Shown piece by piece: positions 25,367 through 34,389 of a stretch of 64,000 nt of DNA. The stretch comes from Lysobacterales bacterium. Lineage in GTDB: Bacteria > Pseudomonadota > Gammaproteobacteria > Xanthomonadales > Xanthomonadaceae. Position numbers and translations under genes: made by a program. The number at the start of each line of letters is the position of its first letter. The first letter of the stretch is position 1. The notes beneath the pieces were generated by a model. That model made no database searches. It was given only the letters and a program-made list of their open reading frames with translations, and was not told the origin of the DNA. The stretch lies in contig JADKCY010000003.1 of NCBI GenBank assembly GCA_016718605.1, forward strand, positions 992,001 to 1,056,000. The letters run 5' to 3'.

Positions 25367-27505
25367 ATGTCCCCACACACCTCGCTCGCCATTCTCATCA
25401 GCGCCCTCCTGTCCTCCGGTGCCAGTCTCGCAGACACCACAAAAGCGCTGGATCGCATCACCGTCTCTGCAAGCACCAGTCGCCTGCCGGAGTCCGACGC
25501 AGCGTTGCCCAACACCATCACGATCATCAACCGCGAGCAGCTCGATCAACAGCTGTCGATTACGCAGGATTTGTCGCAAATCCTGGCCAACTTGATACCG
25601 TCCTTCACACCGTCACGACAGAAACTGACCAACGCCGGAGAAACCCTGCGAGGGCGGAAGCCACTTTATCTGGTCGACGGTGTACCGCAGTCCACGCCGC
25701 TGCGTGAGGGCGGTCGCGATGGCCATACCATTGATCCGGCCATGATTGAGCGAATCGAGGTCATCCATGGTGCCAATGCGCTGCAAGGCCTGGGTGCCTC
25801 GGGCGGCATCATCAACATCATCACCAAGCGCGCGCCCAGCCAGAATGGCAGTTATGACGACCTCAACCTGGCGACCAGCCTTGCCCTGCCCAAGCAAAGC
25901 GACAGCCTGGGCTACAAGGCGTCCTGGGTGCATGGGCAACGCCATGGCACGTTCGACTGGGTGGCGGGACTGAGTATTGCCAGCGAAGGTCTGTTCTACG
26001 ACGCCGATGGTCAGGCAATTGCGGTGAACGATGTGCAGGGCGATCTGATGGATGCGCGTAGCGGCAATCCCTTCCTCAAGCTGGGCTGGGAGCTCAGCGA
26101 AGGACGCCGACTGCAGATCAGCGCGAACCACTTCGAACTCCAGGGCAACAACGACTATCGCACGGTCAACGGCAACATCAGTACGGGTCTACTCGCCACA
26201 TCTACGGCGGGTGGCAGCGAAGGCGAAGGTCCACGCAACCGGTCCACGTCGGTTACCGTCGACTACATTGATGACGATCTGGCCGGAGGCTACCTTCAAG
26301 CACAGCTTTACTGGGTCGATTTCGCGGCGCTCTACGGTGGCAGCTACTGGGGCGACTTCTGGGGCGATGGACGCGATCCCAACTGGTACGACCAGTCACA
26401 GAATGCGTCTGAAAAGCTGGGCAGCAAGCTGAGTTGGTCGCGCGACGACCTGTTTGGACTCAATCTGCGCACAACCTTCGGCCTTGACCTGACCCGCGAC
26501 ACCACGCATCAGGCGTTGGTGTACGCAGACATCGACTGGGTACCCGAAACCACCTACCAATCCACCTCCCCCTTTCTGCAGGCCGAATGGTGGCTGGCGG
26601 ATCAGTGGATGCTCACCGGTGGGCTGCGCCACGAGAGCGGCGAAATGCAGGTCGATGACTATCTGACCATCCCGGACCAACGCAATTCACCTGCGGGTGT
26701 CCGCGGCACCCGCTACCTAGTGACCGGTGGCACACCCGATACCAGTGAGACCTTGCCCAACCTGGGCCTCGTCTGGGAACCAAGTGCCGCGTTGAAGTTG
26801 TATGCCTCCTACGCCGAGGGTTACACCGTCGCCGATGTAGGTCGCGTGCTGCGTGCCATCACCGCGAACAATCAGCGAGTCGAGAATCTGGTCGACCTGC
26901 AGCCCGTCATTGCCGACAACCGCGAGGTCGGTGCCGATTACGATGACGGGCGCTGGCTGATCCATGCCGCCCTGTTCTGGTCCGATTCCGATCTCGGTGC
27001 GCGTCTGGCCTTCGACAACGCCACACAGAGTTACAACGTGGTCCGTGAACGCACCGAAATCCGCGGCTTCGATGGCAGCCTGTCCTACCGTTTCGGCACC
27101 CATCAGCGCGCCGGTCTTGCCTATGCACGCAGCGTCGGCGAATACGACAGCAATGGCGACAACCGAGTCGACAGCGACCTGCCGGGAATCAACATCAGTC
27201 CCGATCGCGTCACCGCCTTCTGGGACACGGCGATCAGCGAATCGGTGAATCTGCATCTGCAAGCCAGCCACGCCTTTGACCGCGACTTCGATCGTCTGGG
27301 CACACCGGTTGCGCGCTTCGAGGGCTATACCACCGTCGACGCACTGGCCCGAATCGCCTTGCCGCTGGGGCAGTTGAATGTGGGCGTCGAGAATCTGCTC
27401 GGCGAACAGTACGTCACCTATTACTCGCAGAGCACGCCGCGCAATGACACCTACACGGCGGGTCGCGGACGCGTCGTGACGCTCGGCTGGCAGCATCGAT
27501 TCTGA
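25367..27505 (+). CDS. TonB-dependent siderophore receptor
   Basis: A 712-residue outer-membrane receptor. It has a signal peptide (MSPHTSLAILISALLSSGAS, cleavage near LAD), a TonB-box-like segment (LDRITVSAS), a plug domain with the carboxyl-terminal motif GGIINIITKRAP, and a 22-strand barrel ending VVTLGWQHRF with the normal terminal Phe. The plug start resembles ferric-siderophore receptors (FecA/FhuA-like) more than the OAR-like receptor at 13518. ATG 25367 is chosen for the signal peptide. It precedes the PepSY membrane protein gene by 13 bases, which supports iron uptake. The siderophore is unknown. Confidence 0.9.
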   Translation: MSPHTSLAILISALLSSGASLADTTKALDRITVSASTSRLPESDAALPNTITIINREQLDQQLSITQDLSQILANLIPSFTPSRQKLTNAGETLRGRKPLYLVDGVPQSTPLREGGRDGHTIDPAMIERIEVIHGANALQGLGASGGIINIITKRAPSQNGSYDDLNLATSLALPKQSDSLGYKASWVHGQRHGTFDWVAGLSIASEGLFYDADGQAIAVNDVQGDLMDARSGNPFLKLGWELSEGRRLQISANHFELQGNNDYRTVNGNISTGLLATSTAGGSEGEGPRNRSTSVTVDYIDDDLAGGYLQAQLYWVDFAALYGGSYWGDFWGDGRDPNWYDQSQNASEKLGSKLSWSRDDLFGLNLRTTFGLDLTRDTTHQALVYADIDWVPETTYQSTSPFLQAEWWLADQWMLTGGLRHESGEMQVDDYLTIPDQRNSPAGVRGTRYLVTGGTPDTSETLPNLGLVWEPSAALKLYASYAEGYTVADVGRVLRAITANNQRVENLVDLQPVIADNREVGADYDDGRWLIHAALFWSDSDLGARLAFDNATQSYNVVRERTEIRGFDGSLSYRFGTHQRAGLAYARSVGEYDSNGDNRVDSDLPGINISPDRVTAFWDTAISESVNLHLQASHAFDRDFDRLGTPVARFEGYTTVDALARIALPLGQLNVGVENLLGEQYVTYYSQSTPRNDTYTAGRGRVVTLGWQHRF

Positions 27506-27518
27506 TCTGGCCCCGGAT

Positions 27519-28661
27519 GTGAGCGAGATCGTATTGCCCCGAGGCGGGCGAGCCGTGAAGCCAGCGCGGTGGCGTGCCCGTCTGCGCTGGCTGCACCGTT
27601 GGCTGGGCCTCGGGCTCGGCCTGTTGTTTGCGCTCATCGGTCTGTCAGGCAGTTTGCTGGCGCTGCAACCCGAGATCCTCCGGTTGCAGCACCCTGACTG
27701 GCCAGCGGTTGTCGCATCGAACGAGGCGTTGGCCGCGGCGCTCGACCGCATCGCACACAGCGCCGCCGCCGATGAGATCAGCGCGATTGACCTGCCCACG
27801 GAACGCCTTCCTGTCTGGCAAGCCTACACAGCGCAAGATCGTCGGCACTATTTCGATGCGCAAAGCGGCGAATGGCTGCTGACCCGCGACGTTCGGAATG
27901 ACTGGCTGTTGTGGCTGCGCGATCTGCACACCCATTTGCTGGCTGGTGAAATCGGCGAGCAGGCGCTGGGAATTGCCGGTCTGTGCCTGTTGCTGCTGCT
28001 GGCCAGTGGCCTGTATCTCTGGTGGCCACGTTGGCACTTGCTGCGAAGCAGTCTGCGCTGGCATCTAAAGCCCACCGTGGTGCGGTGGCTGAGTTGGCAT
28101 CGGTCCAGCGGCGCGATGGTGTTCGCTGGACTCCTCACACTCGGCTTGACGGGGGTGGCGATGATCTACGGCAGCCCCGTTCGCGCCAGCCTACGCTGGA
28201 TGGCAGGCGAAGGCGCCGAGCTGGTCGTCCCTGCCCCGCTACCCAGTCGCCATGCCGAATTTCCGTGGCAGGCCATCTTGCGCGCCGCGCAACTCGCCAT
28301 GCCGGAAGCCGAACTGCGCCGTGTCGCCTTTCCACATGCCGACAATGCTTGGGTGGTGATCCGAACCCGCCAACCTGCTGAGTGGCATCCCAACGGTCGT
28401 AGCGTGATCTGGATTGATCCGTATGAGGCCCGTGTCGCGAAAACACACGACGCGACGATGCAGGGTTGGGGTTCACGTCTGGATGAAGCGCTCTATCCCG
28501 TCCACGGCGGCTTTGTCGGCGGCGTGATCTGGCTCGGCAGCGTCCTCGCGCTTGGTATCGCTCCGGCGTTCCTGTTGGTCACCGGTGCCATGCTCTGGTG
28601 GACCAAGCGGCAACATCGCCAGATCCGCAACGCGAACCTTCCCGAACAGCGGCCTCGCTAA
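27519..28661 (+). CDS. PepSY-associated inner-membrane protein
   Basis: A 380-residue protein with an N-terminal helix (LRWLHRWLGLGLGLLFALIG), a PepSY-like periplasmic part, a further helix at about 150-167 (LGIAGLCLLLLLASGLYLWW), another at about 195-215, and a final helix near 345-370. This is the PepSY_TM architecture, often associated with ferric-siderophore receptors and proposed to reduce or release iron in the periplasm. The start is GTG 27519, with only 13 bases after the receptor stop. The pair is likely one operon. Reductase activity itself is inference from the family. Confidence 0.85.
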   Translation: MSEIVLPRGGRAVKPARWRARLRWLHRWLGLGLGLLFALIGLSGSLLALQPEILRLQHPDWPAVVASNEALAAALDRIAHSAAADEISAIDLPTERLPVWQAYTAQDRRHYFDAQSGEWLLTRDVRNDWLLWLRDLHTHLLAGEIGEQALGIAGLCLLLLLASGLYLWWPRWHLLRSSLRWHLKPTVVRWLSWHRSSGAMVFAGLLTLGLTGVAMIYGSPVRASLRWMAGEGAELVVPAPLPSRHAEFPWQAILRAAQLAMPEAELRRVAFPHADNAWVVIRTRQPAEWHPNGRSVIWIDPYEARVAKTHDATMQGWGSRLDEALYPVHGGFVGGVIWLGSVLALGIAPAFLLVTGAMLWWTKRQHRQIRNANLPEQRPR

Positions 28662-28742
28662 CGGATTCCGTTGTCACAGAAGGTTGCGATGTAGCCACTC
28701 AATAGGCACTGTGCCAAATCACCGCCCACGGAACGCGCCCGC

Positions 28743-29537
28743 ATGGTTTGCAGCCTGTCCGCACTGCATGTCTTCCCGCTCAAGTCGGCGGGCGGTCTGT
28801 CGCTGGATCAAGCGCACGTGACGCCGTTGGGGTTGGACGATGATCGACGCTGGATGTTGGTTGATGTCGACGGGCGTTTCGTTACTGGACGCCTACACCC
28901 AGAGCTGGTTCGCCTACGGGTTCTACCGAGCGCAACTGGCCTCGAACTGCACTTCAAGAATGCCAGAGCGCAGGTCAAGCGCCCCGATCGACCGCAGCGG
29001 ATCGCGGTGACGGTGTGGAAAGACACCGTGTCGGCGGCACATTGGCCAGATGCGGACGACGCGCTGAGTGACTGGCTTGGGCAGAGGGTGACTCTGGTTC
29101 ACCGCGACGAACAGGCCGTTCGCCCAGTCGCCGCCGACTACGCTCGACTTGGTGACGAAGTCAGCTTTGCCGACGGTTTTCCCGTCCTGTTGCTCAGCAG
29201 CTCGGCAGTGGATGCCTTGAATGCGCGTCTCATCCAACCAGTCAGCGCCCTGCATTTCCGCCCCAATCTGCTGATCGAAGGTTGCGCACCACACGCCGAA
29301 GACGACTGGAAGCGCATTCGTATCGGCGAGATCGAATTCGACGTGGTGAAGCCCTGCACGCGCTGCGTTTTCACCACCGTCGATCCGCAGTCCGGCAAAC
29401 GACGAAGCGACGGTGAGCCACTGCAGACACTCAAGGAATACCGCCGCAGTGCGCGTGGCATCACTTTCGGCCAGAACCTGATCCCCCGCAGAACCGGGCT
29501 GATCCGGGTAGGCGACACGGTGCGCGTGGTGAAATAG
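28743..29537 (+). CDS. MOSC-domain protein (YcbX-like, no ferredoxin domain)
   Basis: A 264-residue protein with an N-terminal beta-barrel domain (LHVFPLKSAGGLSL) and a C-terminal MOSC domain, the fold of molybdenum-cofactor sulfurases and mARC-type enzymes. Cys-containing DVVKPCTRCVFTTVDPQSG matches the metal-binding Cys of YcbX-type proteins, and GQNLIPRRTGLIRVGDTVRV closes the domain. E. coli YcbX has an additional C-terminal [2Fe-2S] domain; this protein ends before it. Members reduce N-hydroxylated compounds. Same strand as the neighbours, with an 81-base gap upstream. Confidence 0.88.
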   Translation: MVCSLSALHVFPLKSAGGLSLDQAHVTPLGLDDDRRWMLVDVDGRFVTGRLHPELVRLRVLPSATGLELHFKNARAQVKRPDRPQRIAVTVWKDTVSAAHWPDADDALSDWLGQRVTLVHRDEQAVRPVAADYARLGDEVSFADGFPVLLLSSSAVDALNARLIQPVSALHFRPNLLIEGCAPHAEDDWKRIRIGEIEFDVVKPCTRCVFTTVDPQSGKRRSDGEPLQTLKEYRRSARGITFGQNLIPRRTGLIRVGDTVRVVK

Positions 29538-29565
29538 TGCGTATGCCCGTCAGATTGGAAAAACC

Positions 29566-29937
29566 ATGAGCTCGAAACCGATTGATCACAACGCTTTGGA
29601 CCGCATCGTTGCCAAAGCGCGGCAGGATGCCGACCAGCGCGCCAAGGGCTACCGCGAACAGGCACTGAAGATGTACCCGTGGGTTTGCGGTCGCTGCGCA
29701 CGCGAGTTCACCCGCGCCAACCTCAGCGAACTGACCGTCCATCACCGCAACCACAATCACGACGACAACCCGCCGGACGGCAGCAACTGGGAACTGCTCT
29801 GCCTGTATTGCCACGACAACGAGCACTCGCGCTATATCGATCACACCGGCGTGAGCGCCGGCGCCGCCGAAAATGCGCAAGCCGCCGCCACCAGCAACCC
29901 ATTTGCCAATTTGAAAGCGATGCTCAAGCGGGAGTGA
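29566..29937 (+). CDS. yajD: YajD-like HNH nuclease family protein
   Basis: A 123-residue protein with the HNH pattern: zinc-type CxxC (VCGRCAREF), a His pair and spacer (LTVHHRNHNHDDNPPDG), then CxxC (LLCLYCHDNEH). This fits the YajD-type HNH family, small proteins of unproven nuclease function in proteobacteria. The N-terminus (NALDRIVAKARQ) and length match. ATG 29566 lies 28 bases after the MOSC stop, so the two may be co-transcribed. It is unlikely to be a homing endonuclease or toxin: no immunity-like partner is seen. Confidence 0.85.
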   Translation: MSSKPIDHNALDRIVAKARQDADQRAKGYREQALKMYPWVCGRCAREFTRANLSELTVHHRNHNHDDNPPDGSNWELLCLYCHDNEHSRYIDHTGVSAGAAENAQAAATSNPFANLKAMLKRE

Positions 29938-30048
29938 ACGCGCACGCCTCACTGGAACCCACGACTACTCACAGCACTGCGTGGGTTCAGTCCTTGCGCT
30001 CAGTGCACCGGTTCGACCCAATAAGCGCGTATCGAAACGATGGCCGCG

Positions 30049-30738
30049 CTACAGCACAACGGTTGATTCAATGCTCTCTTCGAGTGGTTGAATGCGCGAC
30101 TCGGATTCCAGACTGATCGGCGCATCCGGGTCATCGCTCAAGCGATTCTCTGGCGACAGGAGATCCGCCAACGGCGTACTCAACCGGGTTGCGGCATCAA
30201 ACAACTGGGGAGCGGATGTCGCCGGAGGCAACACCTTTGAAGACCTCCGACCCAAAGAAAAGCGCACCGGGATGAGCACGTAGGTGCTACCTCCGTCGGC
30301 AGGGGGAAGGAAATAGCCAAAACGCCAATTTTGCATCGCATCTGTTGTGGATCGTATGAATGGGTTCAAGAATTTCTTGTGGGACTCCTCGCTTCGGATT
30401 CGCTTACCGAATATCTGACCGCGAACGGGCTCCACCCCTGCAACACTGCCATCGGCCTGGACCCGAACCAACATCAACATCTCTGCCCCTAGAGTTTCGA
30501 CCAAACGCTCGCCGATGTCATGACGCAGCGGGCTGTCAATCAGCGCAACTTGATCCACTGAACCGTCAGCGTCAATGTCTATCAGTCCGTGGACTCCAAT
30601 GACTTCGACCACCTCTGCTCCACCATCGGCAGAACCGGTCGCCGCAGTCGCCGTCTGCGCATATATCACCGACGACAGCACCAACCACGCGACGAGACAA
30701 GGCGAAGCCAAGCGGGCACAGACGGCAGTGAACTTCAC
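30049..30738 (-). CDS. Exported protein with a TonB-C-terminal-like region
   Basis: A 229-residue protein with a signal peptide (CLVAWLVLSSVIYAQTATA) and a mature domain in the pattern of the TonB C-terminal fold: DGSVAGVEPVRG, NPFIRSTTDAMQNWRFGYF, then YVLIPVRFSL. Here the repeated strand-helix-strand order matches TonB_C, but without the proline-rich linker and membrane anchor of true TonB. The C-terminal tail is rich in Pro, Ser and Glu. Several xanthomonads have such free-standing proteins. Function not assigned. Same strand as nothing adjacent; it is convergent with yajD and divergent from none. Confidence 0.7.
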   Translation of the reverse strand: MKFTAVCARLASPCLVAWLVLSSVIYAQTATAATGSADGGAEVVEVIGVHGLIDIDADGSVDQVALIDSPLRHDIGERLVETLGAEMLMLVRVQADGSVAGVEPVRGQIFGKRIRSEESHKKFLNPFIRSTTDAMQNWRFGYFLPPADGGSTYVLIPVRFSLGRRSSKVLPPATSAPQLFDAATRLSTPLADLLSPENRLSDDPDAPISLESESRIQPLEESIESTVVL

Positions 30739-30850
30739 ACGCGTTCCTTGTGAGAATTCAAAAATGGGAGGCTAACTCAAGCCCTCATTCGACGCCAAGC
30801 CTCCACTAAGTGATTCCAGACAAACATCACAATTATTGCCCCACTCCGGA

Positions 30851-31762
30851 TCACGCCTCTACTTGACTCAAACTGAAAATCTCGCCCAGACGTTGCAACA
30901 AGACGTGCAGTTCGCCACTCATCAGGGCAAATACCGCATCGATCTCGGCACGCTGCGAGTCGCGTTCGCCTTGTTCCAGGCTTTCCATGGCCGCTTCAAG
31001 GAACTTGAGCTTGCGAATGACCAGGTCTTCGCCGATCACAAAGCTCAATCGATCATCGAAAGTCACCGCTACTTGGAAAGCCTGTTTGCCGGTTTTCAGG
31101 TGTTCGCGAATTTCGTCGGCTTCGAGTTCCTGACGACGGCATTTGATGATCGCGCCCGCATCCACGGGGTCGCGCAGCTCGCACTCGTCGCCCAGCACGA
31201 AGCCGTCGGGCATCGGCTCACCCGCGATCCATGCGGTCAGCAGGGCACGGGGACTGGATTCGGCATTGGCAGGCACGGCAGGAAAGGAGCCCAACGCTTC
31301 GCGGACCGCGCTGACAAAGTTCTCTGCCGACTTGCGGCTGGAGGTATCGACCACACACCAACCGAGCTTCAGGTCAAGAAAGGCTTGCAGTCGCGAGGGG
31401 CGCGCAAAGGCGCGCGGCAACAGATCCGTCAGCACTTCATCCTTGATGCGCTTGCGCTCACGGCCACCCGGCGTGCGACCCTCCTCTTCGCGAATGCGAT
31501 CCAGCTTGTCGGCCAGCACGGCGTTGACGACCGCGCCGGGCAGAATCTTGTCTTCGCCACCGAGGGTCAGCAGCAAGGCATCGCCGACCCGATGCGACAA
31601 CTCGGACTCACCGCGTCCGAAGGGTGAAACAAAGCCGCGCGAGGACAACTCCATGGCGCCGACCGGGTGCAGCACATGTTCGGCCAGTCGTTCTTCCAAT
31701 GCCTCCAGATCAGCCAGCACAGAGGACGGAAAACGGAACAGGGTGAGATTGCGAAACAGCAT
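30851..31762 (-). CDS. rdgC: Recombination-associated protein RdgC
   Basis: A 303-residue RdgC. The N-terminus (MLFRNLTLFRFP), the central basic and acidic stretch GRERKRIKDEVLTDLLPRAF, and the C-terminal YDDRLSF-like segment (VTFDDRLSFVIGEDLVIRKL) are typical. RdgC is a ring-shaped dimer that coats double-stranded DNA and can limit RecA. Length matches E. coli RdgC. It is 33 bases downstream of ttcA on the same strand, so the two are probably one unit. The nearest gene on the other side is the TonB-C-like protein. Confidence 0.95.
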   Translation of the reverse strand: MLFRNLTLFRFPSSVLADLEALEERLAEHVLHPVGAMELSSRGFVSPFGRGESELSHRVGDALLLTLGGEDKILPGAVVNAVLADKLDRIREEEGRTPGGRERKRIKDEVLTDLLPRAFARPSRLQAFLDLKLGWCVVDTSSRKSAENFVSAVREALGSFPAVPANAESSPRALLTAWIAGEPMPDGFVLGDECELRDPVDAGAIIKCRRQELEADEIREHLKTGKQAFQVAVTFDDRLSFVIGEDLVIRKLKFLEAAMESLEQGERDSQRAEIDAVFALMSGELHVLLQRLGEIFSLSQVEA

Positions 31763-31795
31763 GGTCAGTCCTTGGTGGTCTATCGCGGATAGCGA

Positions 31796-32701
31796 TCAGG
31801 CGTGGAGTACGACGGGAATTTCAAACGGACGCGATGCCTCACTGTCGCCCGCCAGCCAGGCGTGACGATCCGGCGTGTCGCAAGGTGCAGCAACGACGGT
31901 GGATTCGGCTTGCGAAAGATGTAGGAAGTCGAACAGCTTGTGATCGGAGAGTTGCGAGGGACGGACATCACCCAAGGCGCGCGCCATGGTTTCCAGCCGG
32001 CCCGGCCACTGCTTTTCCCATGCATCCATCATCAGGCGAACCTGCTTGCGCTGCAGGTTCTCTTGCGATCCGCAGAGGTTGCAGGGAATGATCGGAAATT
32101 GCCGCGCCTCGGCATAGGCGGCAATGTCGGCCTCGGCGCAGTAGGCCAGCGGACGGATCACGATGTGCTTACCGTCATCCGAGCGCAGTTTCGGTGGCAT
32201 CCCGGACAGCTTGGCGTGGTGGAACAGGTTGAGAAAAAACGTCGCGAGCAGGTCATCGCGATGATGGCCCAAGGCGATCTTGGTGAAACCCTGCTCAGCG
32301 GCATAGGTGTACAGCGAACCGCGCCGCAACCGCGAGCACAACGAACACATTGTCTTGCCTTCCGGCACCACACGCTTGACCACCGAATAGGTGTCTTGCT
32401 CGATGATGTGAAAAGGCACGCCTTCGACGCGCAAGAAGTCCGGCAACACATCCGCGGGGAAATCGGGCTGCTTCTGGTCCAGATTGACCGCCACCAGTTC
32501 GAAATTCACCGGCGCCTTGGCCTGCAACTGACGCAGGATATCCAGCATCGTGAAGCTGTCCTTACCACCGGACAGGCACACCATCACCTTGTCACCTTCT
32601 TCGATCATGTTGAAATCAGCAATGGCCTCCCCCACCTGGCGGCGCAGGCGTTTGTTGAGCTTTTGCTGCTCGAATTGGGCTTTACGGGGATCGGACGACA
32701 T
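31796..32701 (-). CDS. ttcA: tRNA 2-thiocytidine(32) synthetase
   Basis: A 301-residue TtcA, which thiolates cytidine 32 of some tRNAs using ATP and a [4Fe-4S] cluster. Visible are the PP-loop SGGKDS at residues 44-49, the Cys pair Cys119/Cys122 (TMCSLCSRL), and Cys207/Cys210 (IPCNLCGSQ). ATG 32701 is chosen; an upstream ATG at 32710 would add three residues. The downstream gene is rdgC. Confidence 0.95.
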   Translation of the reverse strand: MSSDPRKAQFEQQKLNKRLRRQVGEAIADFNMIEEGDKVMVCLSGGKDSFTMLDILRQLQAKAPVNFELVAVNLDQKQPDFPADVLPDFLRVEGVPFHIIEQDTYSVVKRVVPEGKTMCSLCSRLRRGSLYTYAAEQGFTKIALGHHRDDLLATFFLNLFHHAKLSGMPPKLRSDDGKHIVIRPLAYCAEADIAAYAEARQFPIIPCNLCGSQENLQRKQVRLMMDAWEKQWPGRLETMARALGDVRPSQLSDHKLFDFLHLSQAESTVVAAPCDTPDRHAWLAGDSEASRPFEIPVVLHA

Positions 32702-32820
32702 GTGAGGCATACGGCCAGCAGAAGGGGCCGCGAGTTTAACAGGCGACCTCCGCCGCCGAGTTTTCACATACGCCTTGGCCGGAGTAAGCTCACTGCTTCC
32801 GCAGGGCGTTGGGGAAACGC

Positions 32821-33024
32821 ATGGCGAATGACACCAGCGATGTGATCGCGCAATTGACCTGGTTGCGCATCGAGCATCGCGATCTGGATGAGGCCATTCT
32901 GCAGCTCAGCGCCAAGTCAGGCGCCGACCAACTGCAGTTACGTCGATTGAAGAAGCGCAAACTGCGCATCAAGGACATGCTGTCGTATCTGGAGAGCAAG
33001 CTCATTCCGGATTTGGACGCCTGA
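32821..33024 (+). CDS. DUF465 small protein
   Basis: A 67-residue protein with the alpha-helical DUF465 pattern (IEHRDLDEAI, LRRLKKRKLRIKDML). It is a widespread small cytoplasmic family with no agreed role. ATG 32821 is used; a start at 32809 would add four residues. It is divergent from ttcA with about 120 bases between. Confidence 0.8.
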   Translation: MANDTSDVIAQLTWLRIEHRDLDEAILQLSAKSGADQLQLRRLKKRKLRIKDMLSYLESKLIPDLDA

Positions 33025-33104
33025 TTGCGCCTCGGCGCACGGGAAGCGGGTCAACGGCTTTGCTCCCGGCGTACACTTGGCGACCGCTGTTCTGGAGTTT
33101 GCCC

Positions 33105-34043
33105 ATGCCTGCCATCACCGCCCCACTCAAGCCATTTGATGACGCCGACCTCGCGCGTCTCGACCATCTGCTCTGGGATCATGTGGCGGCCAACGGCGGG
33201 ATGAACCTGGAAGCCGTGGATGGGTTTTTCAGTGCCATGTTTGTCGGGCCAATTGAAGTCCTGCTTGAACATCTGATCGCTCTGGTCTGGGTGGAAGCGC
33301 CGTCAGACACCTTGGATACCGAGTTGGTGAGTGAGATCAACCAATTGCTGGCGCGCTATTGGACGCACGTTGGCAAGCGCATAAGTCGCGATCCAGAGTC
33401 ATTGGGTGGTGAGGCGGTTCCACCGATCTTGTTGACCGAAGAAGTGCTGCAAGCCATGGAATCGGACGACCTGCAGTCGATGGAGAGCGAGCATCCGTTT
33501 GGTGCGGACTGGGCATCTGGCTTCGAATACGGCACCCAGTTTGCCGAGGAAAGTTGGGATGCGCGCAGTCTTGAAGATGAAGCATTGGCCGATGGCTTGG
33601 CCATGATTTCGCTGCTGATGGAAGGTACCGAGGATCCAGATGCCGAGGGCGACGCGTCGGAAGCAGAGGCCGAAAGCACTGAAAGTCCCGATGCCGAAGT
33701 GGAAGACGACCCCTCCCGAGCTGAAGATATCGAAGCTTTTTTGCAGAACGTCGAGAGCTTGCGGGACACTGCGGATACCGCTTGGGAAGCGGATCAAGAC
33801 ATGGATGACGAAGCGCTCGCCTTCGACGAAATGCTCGACGCCCCGCTCAAGTTGCATGAACGCATCGAGATCATCAGCGAGTTGCCCGGCATCCTGCATT
33901 TGATGCACCTACGGCATATGGAAGAACTGAAGCCGCAGACCATTCGACGCGAGTCCTCGGATATTGGTCGCAACGACCTGTGCCCCTGCGGCAGCGGCAA
34001 AAAATTCAAGAAGTGCCACGGGGACCCGTCCCGCCTGCACTGA
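33105..34043 (+). CDS. UPF0149 family protein with C-terminal SEC-C motif
   Basis: A 312-residue protein. The N-terminal part (ANGGMNLEAVDGFFSAMFVG) resembles UPF0149/YecA proteins. A long acidic linker follows (about residues 180-230, dense in Glu, Asp, Ala and Ser). The C-terminus has a SEC-C zinc motif, NDLCPCGSGKKFKKCHG, that in SecA binds SecB and zinc and in YecA the metal. The acidic linker is larger than in E. coli YecA. ATG 33105 starts the conserved part. Gene is alone on the + strand between DUF465 and sucC. A link to protein export is only suggested by the SEC-C motif. Confidence 0.85.
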   Translation: MPAITAPLKPFDDADLARLDHLLWDHVAANGGMNLEAVDGFFSAMFVGPIEVLLEHLIALVWVEAPSDTLDTELVSEINQLLARYWTHVGKRISRDPESLGGEAVPPILLTEEVLQAMESDDLQSMESEHPFGADWASGFEYGTQFAEESWDARSLEDEALADGLAMISLLMEGTEDPDAEGDASEAEAESTESPDAEVEDDPSRAEDIEAFLQNVESLRDTADTAWEADQDMDDEALAFDEMLDAPLKLHERIEIISELPGILHLMHLRHMEELKPQTIRRESSDIGRNDLCPCGSGKKFKKCHGDPSRLH

Positions 34044-34389
34044 TCGTCGCAATGCCTTGAGGGTTTGCCGCCTGCAGCCACGTGCACTTTGGTCGAATGC
34101 CGCTCATTGGATCCCGATCAAACCCGACACGGCCAACGCGCGTGCAAACGGCAAGTGGCCTGCAAGTGGTTGTTTTCGGCCGACTCCCCGACGCGTCGCA
34201 GCAGATTTTGTCGCAGTTGCAGCACGGGCCACATGGCGCTTTAGCAAGCACTGATATGCGTTTTTGCTTTGCCTTTGCGGGCTTGCTCGGCAACAATAGC
34301 GGGCCCGCATCGGCGCTTTTTGCTGCGTTGCGACACCCGACCGGTCCCGCTCCCGCGCTTCCGGCCCCTTCACCTCAGACAGGTGCAGC
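34044..34389. other. 346-base gap upstream of sucC
   Basis: No protein-coding or RNA gene is convincing here. A 103-codon open frame on the + strand (34082-34393) overlaps the sucC start by four bases but lacks family similarity that I can recognise and has no clear start signal. The interval should hold the sucCD promoter and leader, but I cannot pick a -10/-35 pair with confidence. Confidence 0.5.

Noticed and set aside
29566..29937. HNH protein as a toxin or homing endonuclease
   Set aside because: Length and CxxC/HH/CxxC pattern fit the common YajD family, and no immunity or intron context is present.
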